Part shown: piece after piece, positions 7,257-14,461 of the stretch
How positions within the stretch are numbered: position 1 is the stretch's first letter
Layout of the letters: each line of letters begins with the position of its first letter
Translations under genes and position numbers: made by a program
Notes under the pieces: generated by a model
Databases searched by the model: none
The model's input: the letters and a program-made list of their open reading frames with translations, nothing else
Told to the model about the DNA's origin: nothing
Assembly: GCF_002835995.1 (NCBI RefSeq)
Contig: NZ_PJBZ01000079.1
Location: 1 to 34,216, forward strand
Direction: 5' to 3'
Origin: Psychromonas sp. Urea-02u-13
GTDB taxonomy: Bacteria; Pseudomonadota; Gammaproteobacteria; Enterobacterales; Psychromonadaceae
DNA length: 34,216 bases

Positions 7257-8078
7257 TTAAAGTGTTTCATCAAGCCATTGTTTAGGCGATATTCCCATTT
7301 TTTTTCTAAATACGCGCGCCAGTGCAGAGCCATTTTCATAACCCACTGCATTAGCCACCAGTGCGACAGGTTTATGCTGTAATAACAATCCTTTTGCCAC
7401 CAGAATGCGCCAATCAATCACATAATCCCCAGGGCTTTGACCCACTGTGCGCTTAAACAAGTCAGAAAACTTTGAACGTGACATCAAGGCAAGCTCGGCC
7501 ATCTCTTGTAATCCCCATTGACGCTCTGGCGCATCATGTATTGCGAGCAAAACGGTAGACAACTGTGGGTGAGCCAATCCTGCAAGCAAGCCATGCTCAA
7601 TGAGTTTGTTATCGAGCACATGGCGCAATACATAAATAATAAAGATATCCGTTAACGAATTAATCATAGGCAATCGGCCACAATCCTCATTAAACGCTTC
7701 TTCAAACAACCACTGTGCGGTTTTCATCAAGGCGGGACTTTCGCTGAGTTTAAAACACAGCAATGCAGGTAAGGCTTCAGCAATTGGATTTGAGGTGTTT
7801 TCATTATAAATGATATTGGCACAGACCAATGTCGGTGGATTTTCTTCACTGGCAATAATGCGATGCGCGTGTTGCGTAGGGAAAAACATCACCGTGGGCT
7901 CATCGATTAAATGTGCAACACCTTGCTCATCAATGATGGTTATCTCGCCACGTTGCAATAGGTGTAAGTGGCCTTTGTTGGGTTCTCGATTAAAGTTGGA
8001 AATACCGCAGAGATTACCGGTGAAAAATACTTCTGTATTGATAGAGAAGCGCTGAAGAATGACTGATAACGGATCCAT
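7257..8078 (-). CDS. AraC-family transcriptional regulator with N-terminal cupin domain
   Basis: A 273-residue regulator. The N-terminal half is a cupin-like sensing domain (HLHLLQRGEITI, then FFPTQHAHRI, about residues 38-75). The C-terminal ~90 residues hold the two AraC helix-turn-helix motifs: the first around MAELALMSRSKFSDLFKRTV and the second around VANAVGYENGSALARVFRKK, ending GISPKQWL. The layout matches the AraC subgroup with a cupin_6-type sensor. The gene is divergent from the YHS-thioredoxin-bufferin operon that starts at 8237, with 158 bases between, so it is the obvious candidate regulator of that operon. The inducer is unknown; copper or another soft metal, or redox stress, is an inference from context. 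Confidence 0.9.
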   Translation of the reverse strand: MDPLSVILQRFSINTEVFFTGNLCGISNFNREPNKGHLHLLQRGEITIIDEQGVAHLIDEPTVMFFPTQHAHRIIASEENPPTLVCANIIYNENTSNPIAEALPALLCFKLSESPALMKTAQWLFEEAFNEDCGRLPMINSLTDIFIIYVLRHVLDNKLIEHGLLAGLAHPQLSTVLLAIHDAPERQWGLQEMAELALMSRSKFSDLFKRTVGQSPGDYVIDWRILVAKGLLLQHKPVALVANAVGYENGSALARVFRKKMGISPKQWLDETL

Positions 8079-8236
8079 TATTACCTCATTTAGAACAGAT
8101 TTGGACGATTGGGTTCAATGTTAGGACTATGTCATCCCTTTTGCTTTGTTGAAAGCGCTAAATTTACTTCCAAGGAAAACAACCTAATAAATGCATCACC
8201 TTTAAAACCTTAAATCTAAATACATGGAGTAATAAT
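8079..8236. promoter_or_regulatory. Divergent promoter region, AraC gene / bufferin operon
   Basis: These 158 bases separate the AraC start (8078, minus) from the YHS gene start (8237, plus) and must hold both promoters. A GGAG ribosome site lies before 8237. I see no strong -35/-10 pair and no clear long inverted repeat, so promoter positions are not assigned. Confidence 0.5.
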
Positions 8237-8722
8237 ATGAAGCTTTCAACATTTGTAAAATCAACGTTTGTATCAACGGCGCTACTGGCGAGCAGCTTAA
8301 CTTTTGCCGCTAATATTGAAGTCAACGCAAACAGTAATGACATCGCAATCAGCGGTTACGATACGGTTTCTTACTTTACTAAAGGCGCGCCAACAAAAGG
8401 CTCTAACGAATTTACAGCTGCTTATAACGGTGCAATCTATCAGTTTGCTAGTGCTGACAATCGTGACTTATTTAAAGCTGCACCTAGCAAGTATGCACCG
8501 CAATACGGTGGTTTCTGTGCAATGGGTGTCGCGCTAAATAAAAAATTAGAAACAGACCCAACGGCTTGGCATATCCGTGGTGATAAGTTGTACCTGAACT
8601 ACAACAAAGCGGTACAGAAAAAATGGAATACAGACATTCCTGGTTACATCGATACTGCGCAGGTGAACTGGATTGATATTAAAGGTTTAACTGAAGCACA
8701 AATCGAAAAAGTGTACGAATAA
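8237..8722 (+). CDS. Periplasmic YHS-domain protein, first gene of the bufferin-type operon
   Basis: A 161-residue protein with a clear Sec signal peptide (hydrophobic core STALLASSLTFA, likely cut near residue 24). The mature part matches the secreted YHS-domain family: ISGYDTVSYF near residue 38, YGGFCAMGVALNKK with a single Cys near residue 95, WHIRGDKLYLNYN, and a W-rich end. YHS domains are found in metal-handling proteins, and the Cys is a plausible ligand. The gene opens a tight operon: its stop overlaps the start of the thioredoxin gene (TAATG). Location next to a bufferin set suggests a role in periplasmic metal binding or delivery, which is inference. Family assignment is firm. Confidence 0.88.
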   Translation: MKLSTFVKSTFVSTALLASSLTFAANIEVNANSNDIAISGYDTVSYFTKGAPTKGSNEFTAAYNGAIYQFASADNRDLFKAAPSKYAPQYGGFCAMGVALNKKLETDPTAWHIRGDKLYLNYNKAVQKKWNTDIPGYIDTAQVNWIDIKGLTEAQIEKVYE

Positions 8723-9066
8723 TGTCAAATCATGCGATGACGATTAAGCCACTATCAGCGACAGACTCACTTGAGGCATTACTCGCACAACATGAATACT
8801 CATTGTTATTTTTTAGTGCTTCATGGTGTGGGCCTTGTCAGTCGATGACGCCGATAGTAGCCGAAGTCGCTAGCATGATGAGCAAGCGTATCAATGTGAT
8901 TAAGCTGGATGTAGATACTTCTGCAAAATATGCAGAAGAATACGCTATACGCAGTGTACCCACGCTGTTTGTAGTCAAAAACGATGAAATTATTGCCCAA
9001 TGTGTTGGCGGATTAGCAAAATCGAAGCTGACACAGTGGTTAACACAACTTACTGAGAGCCACTGA
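8722..9066 (+). CDS. Cytoplasmic thioredoxin-like protein (WCGPC)
   Basis: A 114-residue single-domain thioredoxin with the canonical active site SASWCGPCQSM (near residues 33-43), the conserved KLDVD strand, and the cis-proline loop RSVPTLFV. There is no signal peptide, so it acts in the cytoplasm. It is translationally coupled at both ends: its ATG overlaps the YHS stop and its TGA (9064-9066) overlaps an upstream ATG of the next frame. An in-frame ATG at residue 6 is an alternative start. Its placement directly before a cysteine-rich precursor peptide gene suggests that it keeps precursor cysteines or the modifying enzymes reduced before export. That link is inference; the fold is certain. 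Confidence 0.92.
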   Translation: MSNHAMTIKPLSATDSLEALLAQHEYSLLFFSASWCGPCQSMTPIVAEVASMMSKRINVIKLDVDTSAKYAEEYAIRSVPTLFVVKNDEIIAQCVGGLAKSKLTQWLTQLTESH

Positions 9067-9101
9067 TGGGTGGCGCTCAATTTAACAAACTAGGAAATAT
9101 G

Positions 9102-9377
9102 ATGAATAAAAAATTATTAGCAAGTGCTGCATTAGCTGCGTTTTTATCGACGAGTGTTGTTACTCAAGCGCAAGCTGCCAGTAAAGAGAAATGTTACGGC
9201 GTTGCACAAGCGGGTCAAAACGATTGCGCTAACTTAGCGGGTACCCATTCGTGCGCGGGCCAATCAAGTATTGATAATGATAAAGGCGAATGGAAATTAG
9301 TTAAAAAAGGCACCTGTTCGACCTTAGGTGGATTGTCGAAATCAGAAGCTAAAAAGTTACATTTAGCCTCTCAATAA
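9102..9377 (+). CDS. bufA: BufA-type precursor peptide (DUF2282), bufferin candidate
   Basis: A 92-residue peptide starting MNKKLLASAALAAF with a Sec signal peptide likely cut after AQA (about residue 25). The core has four cysteines (31, 42, 51, 72) in the DUF2282 pattern EKCYGVAQAGQNDCA, HSCAGQSS and KKGTC. DUF2282 proteins next to DUF692 enzymes are the precursors of bufferins, RiPPs in which a subset of core cysteines is oxidised to thiooxazole-type heterocycles and which bind copper. The related gig cluster of Cupriavidus is induced by gold. AGGA (9092-9095) is 6 bases before the ATG at 9102. The ATG at 9099 is also possible; the ATG at 9066 would spoil the signal peptide. The signal implies cytoplasmic modification followed by Sec export. 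Confidence 0.9.
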   Translation: MNKKLLASAALAAFLSTSVVTQAQAASKEKCYGVAQAGQNDCANLAGTHSCAGQSSIDNDKGEWKLVKKGTCSTLGGLSKSEAKKLHLASQ

Positions 9378-9395
9378 ATTTTCTGGAGAATGAAT

Positions 9396-10268
9396 ATGTT
9401 GGTTAAGAAACATGAAATATTAGTGGGTGTTGGGTTACGCCATGCACACTTTGCCGACATATTAACTTCGCCAAAAGAGGTTGATTTTGTCGAAGTGCAT
9501 TCTGAGAATTTTTTTGGACAGGGTGGTGGTGCTCTATCTGTGCTTAATCAAGTAAGGGAAATCTACCCTGTCAGCTTACATTCGACCGCGATGGGGCTGG
9601 GATCAATAGCTGATATTCCTGCCACTTATTTACAGCATCTAAAACGATTAACCACCAATATTGATCCCTTTTTAATGTCTGAACATGCTTCTTTTACTTG
9701 GGGGCATCATCAAGGGCAGTTAATCAACAGTGGTGACTTATTACCGATTAAACATACCCATCAAAATTTGAAACGTATGTGTGAACAGGTGGACAAAGTG
9801 CAGTCCTTTTTAGGTCGACGTCTTATTATTGAAAATGTCTCTGCTTATATACAGTTTGATGAGAGTGACCTGTCAGAAGCTGAATTTTTAACCCAACTGT
9901 GTCAGCAAACAGGGGCAAAAATCCTCTTGGATATTAATAATATTGCCGTTAATAGCATTAACTTTGAAGGTGGCGACATTCAACAATCTGTCGCTGATTA
10001 TATCAATGTCTTGCCAAAGGACAGTGTTGCACAAATTCACTTAGCGGGGTGTAGTCCTGTATCAGCGGGGCAACTCACGATAGACGATCATGCTTGTCCT
10101 GTTTCCGATGATGTATGGCTAGCTTATCAGCAAGCAATAACACGTTTTGGTGCTGTGCCTACATTGGTGGAATGGGATAACAATTTGCCTGAGTGGTCTG
10201 TGTTGATTAAAGAAGCGCAAAAAGCGCGAGATATCGCGAATATGATTTTAGGGCCGCACTATGAATAA
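9396..10268 (+). CDS. bufB: DUF692 multinuclear non-heme iron oxidase (MNIO), bufferin modification enzyme
   Basis: A 290-residue TIM-barrel-like DUF692 protein. Family landmarks: VGVGLRHAHF at the start, DFVEVHSENFF (about 30-40), VSLHSTAMGLGS (His62), MSEHASF (Glu96, His97), IIENVSAY (Glu146), LLDINNIAVN (Asp179), IHLAG (His215), DDHACPV (Asp231, His232) and LVEWDNNLP (Glu259). The His/Asp/Glu set fits the multi-iron site of MNIOs such as MbnB and BufB, which oxidatively modify cysteines of a precursor peptide using O2. The ATG at 9396 is preferred because GGAG (9385-9388) lies 7 bases upstream; the ATG at 9390 would have only one base of spacing. It lies 18 bases after bufA and overlaps the next gene by 8 bases. 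Expected partner: the DUF2063 protein. Confidence 0.93.
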   Translation: MLVKKHEILVGVGLRHAHFADILTSPKEVDFVEVHSENFFGQGGGALSVLNQVREIYPVSLHSTAMGLGSIADIPATYLQHLKRLTTNIDPFLMSEHASFTWGHHQGQLINSGDLLPIKHTHQNLKRMCEQVDKVQSFLGRRLIIENVSAYIQFDESDLSEAEFLTQLCQQTGAKILLDINNIAVNSINFEGGDIQQSVADYINVLPKDSVAQIHLAGCSPVSAGQLTIDDHACPVSDDVWLAYQQAITRFGAVPTLVEWDNNLPEWSVLIKEAQKARDIANMILGPHYE

Positions 10269-11052
10269 CGTTGCTATTAAACGCGATAATGAACAGCAAC
10301 GTCTTTTAGAGGCGATTTGGCACGATGACGCATCGGTTATCGCACTAAATGGTTTTGAGGAGCAGGGCATCAACATTTATCGCCGTAACTTATTCGCCAA
10401 TGCACAGCGTGCATTAAGCATCAGTTTCCCTACTGTTTTTGAATTGCTTGATAGTGATGTCAGTGAACATTTAACGAAACAATTTTTGCGCTTTTCACCG
10501 CCCCATCAAGGTGATTGGGCGCAGTGGGGGCATGATTTCTCTGCATTTATCAATACGACTGAGATTGGCCAAGATTATGCCTATCTGGCTGATTGTGCGA
10601 CCTTGGATTGGCATGTGCACAGGGCATTACAGGGTAAAGACCAAGTGTTGGACCAAACCACATTACAGCTCCTTGCCGAGGGTGAGCCTGAGCACCTTGT
10701 TATTATCTTTAACGCTAATGTGCAATTGCTTAAAACAGATTACCCGTTAGTGGATATTTTTGATGCGCATCACCATCAAGACAAAACGCAGCGAGAAGAT
10801 GCATTAAACAATGCCAAGCAAGCTTTATCATCCGTATTGGTGGCCCATGATGTGCTGATTTACCGCCCTGAATTTCAGCCTTGTATAAGCCGATTAATCA
10901 GCAGTGAAGGGCTATTTATGCAAGCGTTAATGGCAAAAAAATCATTAGCAGAGTCGTTGGATCTGGTTAGTGATGATGTTCACTTTTCATTTGAAAAATG
11001 GCTGCTCAATGCCATCAAACATAATTTAATTCATTATTTAAAAGAGATTTAA
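10261..11052 (+). CDS. bufC: DUF2063 protein, partner of the MNIO (BufC-type)
   Basis: A 263-residue protein. The N-terminal domain carries the DUF2063 signature YRRNLFANAQRALSISFPTV (about residues 40-59), followed by LTKQFLRFSPP and DWAQWGHDFSAFI. The C-terminal half, after a D/H-rich stretch near DIFDAHHHQ, is more variable, as is usual for the family. In MNIO systems this protein acts as the recognition partner that brings the precursor leader or signal region to the DUF692 enzyme, comparable to MbnC in methanobactin synthesis. It overlaps the bufB end by 8 bases, indicating translational coupling. Only family-level evidence is available, but the gene order fixes the role well. Confidence 0.9.
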   Translation: MNNVAIKRDNEQQRLLEAIWHDDASVIALNGFEEQGINIYRRNLFANAQRALSISFPTVFELLDSDVSEHLTKQFLRFSPPHQGDWAQWGHDFSAFINTTEIGQDYAYLADCATLDWHVHRALQGKDQVLDQTTLQLLAEGEPEHLVIIFNANVQLLKTDYPLVDIFDAHHHQDKTQREDALNNAKQALSSVLVAHDVLIYRPEFQPCISRLISSEGLFMQALMAKKSLAESLDLVSDDVHFSFEKWLLNAIKHNLIHYLKEI

Positions 11053-11054
11053 CC

Positions 11055-11519
11055 ATGACCACTTTAAACACCCTATTTTTATCGACGGGCCAAACATATC
11101 AACGCATCGCAACAAAAATAAGCCTATTAGAGCCGGTGGCTTTATTAGTCGCTCGTTTCTATGTGGGCTGGGCATTTTTCTCTTCGGGTCTTACTAAGTT
11201 AAATAACTGGGACAGTACGCTATTTCTATTTGAAGAAGAATATAACGTGCCATTTTTACCCTTTGAACTTGCTGCTTACATGGGCACGGTTGCAGAGATA
11301 CTGTTACCTTTGTTATTGATGACAGGCCTAGCAAGTCGTTTTTCTGCATTAGGGTTGTTTTTTGTCAATATCGTGGCGGTTATCAGCTTGGAAGAGATTG
11401 CTGCGGCCGCTTATGCGCAACATGTTTTATGGGCAACATTATTGTTACAAATAGTTATTTTTAGCGGTGGTCGTTTTGCCTTTGATTCTCTACTTAAACG
11501 TCATATCAATAAGTTTTAA
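11055..11519 (+). CDS. bufD: DoxX-family membrane protein, last gene of the bufferin operon
   Basis: A 154-residue protein with about four membrane helices. DoxX signature regions: ARFYVGWAFFSSGLTKLNNW (about 33-52), ELAAYMGTVAEILLPLLLM and the final helix ATLLLQIVIFSGG. It starts 2 bases after the bufC stop. DoxX-like proteins close many bufferin/gig operons (GigT in Cupriavidus). A respiratory or redox role in the membrane is suspected but not settled. In this operon it could help recycle electrons for peptide maturation or handle the metal-loaded peptide at the membrane, which is inference. Confidence 0.9.
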   Translation: MTTLNTLFLSTGQTYQRIATKISLLEPVALLVARFYVGWAFFSSGLTKLNNWDSTLFLFEEEYNVPFLPFELAAYMGTVAEILLPLLLMTGLASRFSALGLFFVNIVAVISLEEIAAAAYAQHVLWATLLLQIVIFSGGRFAFDSLLKRHINKF

Positions 11520-11894
11520 ATGAGAATATAGAAGTTACTTTAACTGTTTGTTAGTGAGGTCTTTGTTTATGGTTAAGTAGTAGAAATTAAATATAATAAA
11601 TTCAACGTTAAGTTTGAGAAACCGTCTCTATTGAGACGGATCAAGAGGTGAAAGATCAGCCATTGTGCGATAACGAAATATTTGAGGAATTTTTATTATC
11701 GACGCTAATATTTTTGAATCAAGTATTGCCTTATTTTTAGAATATTGAACCGTGATGTGATAAGGATATTTATGATGTATATATTCCTACTTTAGATTCA
11801 ATGTACTTTACTTCTAGTTTAGTTGGCTCTTTTGGCTTAATATTTGCATTTCATCTACATTATCGTTGTTTTAATTATTTTTAAGGAATTTAGT
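11520..11894. other. Intergenic region after the bufferin operon
   Basis: No gene is seen. A perfect hairpin CCGTCTC-TATT-GAGACGG lies at 11622-11639, about 100 bases after the operon; it lacks a T-run, so termination is uncertain. The rest is very AT-rich and must hold the promoter of the lipoprotein gene, whose AAGGAA ribosome site is at 11882-11887. Confidence 0.5.
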
Positions 11895-13259
11895 ATGAAT
11901 AGATTACTCGCATTGTCAGTATTGGCCTGTAGCGTATTAACAGGCTGTGGCAGTAGCGGTGGTAGTTCTCCGGCGTCAGTTAAAAAATATACGTTTGAGT
12001 TCGTTAAGTTGGATGAGGGTGAAGTATCAACCTGTACAATATTTGACGGATTAGAACAAAATATTGACACTAAGTATGTTGCTTATAAGACAGGGCCACA
12101 AAACATCGATATTCATGATGAAAATGGCATTTACAGTAAAAGTTTAACGAACAAAAATGGCGTAATAACGTTTAGTGAAAATGATGTGCCTGATGGTGGT
12201 TATGTTTCTGTTATCGAATATGTTCCGGGGTCAAAAAATTACCAAGTTTTATCTATACAAAAAGCATTGCTCGGAGACTATTTAATCCGATTAAATACTG
12301 GCTCTGGAAGCGATTGTTATACTACGAATAAAGGAATCTCTAAAAAATCAGGTACAGCCTCTATTACGGATGAGGGTTTAGCATCAAATTACTTCCAGTA
12401 TATAACAACGCAAGAAACGACCTCTCTGTTAGTTGGCACACGTAACTATAAGACTAGTGCTTATACAGATGAAAAAGTATTAGCCAAAGGGTATAACGGT
12501 GATGGTAATGATTTAATTGCTTATGGTTTTAGTACATTAAATGGCACAGCTACAGAATTAAGCGAGGTTCCGGACAGCTTAGATTGGTATACTGACTTTG
12601 ACCTTAATGGCCTTGAAAGTTTAGCGGTGAGCCTTAAAAAAGGTAATTATACATACGCTTGGTTTGACGCTGAATTTGACCCAACTTTAGATACTAGAAA
12701 GTCATTTCCATTTAGTTATGATGAGTCTGAGTGGTTATATACTGCTACGGGGTCAATAAATGATTGGAAATTTCATCATAATGCAAGGTTTACTGATACG
12801 TTAGATGTCAGTTTAATGGCGAATATGGATGACTCTGGAAATCCGGAGATTAGCTATAATGGGACTAGCTATATATTTGATGCACCTGGAATTAGTTCAA
12901 GCAATGATTTAATACAGCGTAGCTACTACTATACAGAAACGACAGGGCCTAATGCGGCGCTAACGCACATTATATATAGCGTGCCAAGTAGTGATGGCAA
13001 AGTCATTATCCCTGATTTAAAGCTAGATTCACCTTTATCACCTGAAGACTTCAGCGATATAGCGGTGTCTATTGTTGCAACAGAATCTATGGATGAAGAT
13101 TTTGTGGAAAGTTTTATGCGCCGTTTTCAACCAGTTGATCCGAATTCAGGAAGCTTCTCATCAAATGAAGATAGTATTTCATTGTTATTGTCGCCTGCTG
13201 ACCAGCTTAAGCAACGTCAAAATACTGAAATGAACGATTATACTCTCGTCGAGCGCTAA
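11895..13259 (+). CDS. Secreted lipoprotein of unknown function (~454 residues)
   Basis: The start at 11895 gives a clean lipoprotein signal, MNRLLALSVL followed by lipobox LTGC at residues 15-18 and a flexible GSSGGSSP linker. With Gly at +2 it should go to the outer membrane. The 11844 start would add 17 residues ahead of the signal and is rejected. The mature part is acidic and rich in Tyr, Ser, Thr and Asp, with beta-strand-like periodicity (DGGYVSVIEYVPGS, YTYAWFDAEFD) and no motif I recognise. Two Cys near the start (STCTIF) and one later (SDCYT) could form a disulfide. It is monocistronic, with a good terminator at 13295. It could be a surface or carbohydrate-associated protein; I make no functional claim. 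Confidence 0.8.
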   Translation: MNRLLALSVLACSVLTGCGSSGGSSPASVKKYTFEFVKLDEGEVSTCTIFDGLEQNIDTKYVAYKTGPQNIDIHDENGIYSKSLTNKNGVITFSENDVPDGGYVSVIEYVPGSKNYQVLSIQKALLGDYLIRLNTGSGSDCYTTNKGISKKSGTASITDEGLASNYFQYITTQETTSLLVGTRNYKTSAYTDEKVLAKGYNGDGNDLIAYGFSTLNGTATELSEVPDSLDWYTDFDLNGLESLAVSLKKGNYTYAWFDAEFDPTLDTRKSFPFSYDESEWLYTATGSINDWKFHHNARFTDTLDVSLMANMDDSGNPEISYNGTSYIFDAPGISSSNDLIQRSYYYTETTGPNAALTHIIYSVPSSDGKVIIPDLKLDSPLSPEDFSDIAVSIVATESMDEDFVESFMRRFQPVDPNSGSFSSNEDSISLLLSPADQLKQRQNTEMNDYTLVER

Positions 13260-13294
13260 TTTTAATGCGCTAAAATATTAACGTATTTGACTAA

Positions 13295-13328
13295 TAAAAC
13301 CTCAGCTTACTGGGGTTTTATTGTTTTG
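13295..13328 (+). terminator. Rho-independent terminator after the lipoprotein gene
   Basis: TAAAACCTCA (13295-13304) pairs with TGGGGTTTTA (13311-13320), with one G-T pair, around a 6-base loop, followed by TTGTTTTGG. Confidence 0.85.
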
Positions 13329-13650
13329 GCCTTAATATATTTGTATTCAAAGGGTGGGGGCTTCAGCTTAAAAGTTGTTATCTTGGATAAGATTCAAATT
13401 TTATGAAATTTAGTTTTTGTAACGGGCTTGTAGTTTACTTATGAATGATTTGTGAACATTAGGTTACAGTGTATGTTTTTTATTTTATTTCTTTGACACA
13501 GTTAATGCTTTTGATGATATCTATGTACCAAAAACATCTATCTAGAGCAATTTAAGATAAAGTGTACAAAGTTACTTGCTACCTAAAGTAGCTTGTAAAT
13601 AATTCATCATAGGGAGTTGATGCTCATTTTTACCTTTTCAGGAGCCGCAT
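13329..13650. other. Intergenic region, promoter of the 13651 gene
   Basis: No gene is seen. A TTGACA at 13493-13498 is followed 17 bases later by GATATC (13516-13521), a weak -10, so a promoter there is possible. A small dyad GCTAC-ctaaa-GTAGC lies at 13578-13592. An AGGAG ribosome site at 13640-13644 serves the next gene. Confidence 0.4.
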
Positions 13651-14010
13651 ATGCAAAACATTCATAAAATAAGTAATCTACCGAATCAAAAAACGATTAA
13701 TTCTATTGCACTTTTAGGTGAAAAATTTACCTCACAGAAACTTGAGTTTCCTCATTTACTGGTTCAGCTAGAAGCGTTAATTAAAGAGTCTAAATTTATG
13801 CTTGAGCATGATAATTCTCTTTGGATGGCAAAGCGTGGTCGTGATTTCTTTAATAATCCCAAATTATTTGCACAAGCTCCACTGACTTATGTTTGCGCCT
13901 TTTTGAGTGAGCTGTTTAAAAAACGTGAGCAAGATGAAACATTAGCGGAAATTCCTGAGACTGTTTTACATCAAGCATTAATTCGTTTGCAAGATTTTAA
14001 GTTACATTAA
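13651..14010 (+). CDS. Small cytoplasmic protein, unknown function
   Basis: This encodes 119 residues starting MQNIHKISNLPNQ, with AGGAG 6 bases before the ATG. It is predicted mainly alpha-helical, has no signal peptide or membrane segment, and has a mixed charge. The stretch LWMAKRGRDFFNNPKLF (about 57-73) is the most distinctive part. I do not recognise the family. It stands alone: a long upstream region and two successive terminators downstream (14017-14048, 14097-14130) mark it as a well-insulated single-gene unit, which argues that it is real and strongly transcribed. Confidence 0.75.
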   Translation: MQNIHKISNLPNQKTINSIALLGEKFTSQKLEFPHLLVQLEALIKESKFMLEHDNSLWMAKRGRDFFNNPKLFAQAPLTYVCAFLSELFKKREQDETLAEIPETVLHQALIRLQDFKLH

Positions 14011-14016
14011 CGGATA

Positions 14017-14048
14017 AAAAGGGCCGTCGATATAACAGGGGCCCTTTT
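14017..14048 (+). terminator. First of two tandem terminators
   Basis: AAAAGGGCC (14017-14025) pairs with GGCCCTTTT (14040-14048). The loop contains CGATATAACA. It begins 6 bases after the stop of the 119-residue gene. Confidence 0.85.
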
Positions 14049-14096
14049 AAATTATCCAGTGCTTAGAGGCACAAATAAAACTGATTAATAAATAAT

Positions 14097-14130
14097 AAAA
14101 AGGGTCCCGATATAACATGGACCCTTTTTT
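14097..14130 (+). terminator. Second of two tandem terminators
   Basis: AAAAAGGGTCC (14097-14107) pairs perfectly with GGACCCTTTTT (14119-14129). The 11-base loop is CGATATAACAT, nearly the same as in the first terminator, so the two look like a duplication. Confidence 0.88.
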
Positions 14131-14461
14131 GATCCCGCTTTAACTATCAACCTTTCAAATAGCATCATCTATTACCTGCAAAGATCACCTATAATGATCG
14201 CCTATAAACATCACCTATACTCATCTCCTATAATTATTACTCTGAATCGTTCCTGTGCCATAAGTCATGCTTAAAAATTAAGATTAAAACATAATCTATA
14301 GCAACTATTTATTCTCAAATAAACGTTCAACTCGCTATATTTACCTATAAATAGAGTAAATCTGTGATGTGGGATTGTTTCCATGAGGAAAGTAATGTTT
14401 TGAGTAGAGTCATAATCGGTAATTTTGTAATATGGTTTTTTAACTTAATATAAGGGTGACG
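14131..14461. other. Intergenic region before the LysR gene
   Basis: No gene is seen. It holds a 13-bp tandem repeat array (14181-14232) and AT-rich sequence leading to the AAGG ribosome site of the LysR gene at 14451-14454. No convincing promoter could be assigned. Confidence 0.5.
14181..14232. repeat. Four copies of a 13-bp tandem repeat
   Basis: The units AAGATCACCTATA, ATGATCGCCTATA, AACATCACCTATA and CTCATCTCCTATA follow at an exact 13-base period (CCTATA starts at 14188, 14201, 14214 and 14227). A degenerate fifth unit (TCTATTACCTGCA) may precede at 14168. Confidence 0.88.

Noticed and set aside
8838-9080. Minus-strand frame antisense to the thioredoxin gene
   Set aside because: The thioredoxin is unmistakable on the plus strand and the antisense frame has no motif.
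14181-14232. Short regular repeats considered as a CRISPR array
   Set aside because: Units are 13 bp and directly contiguous with no spacers, and no cas genes are present.
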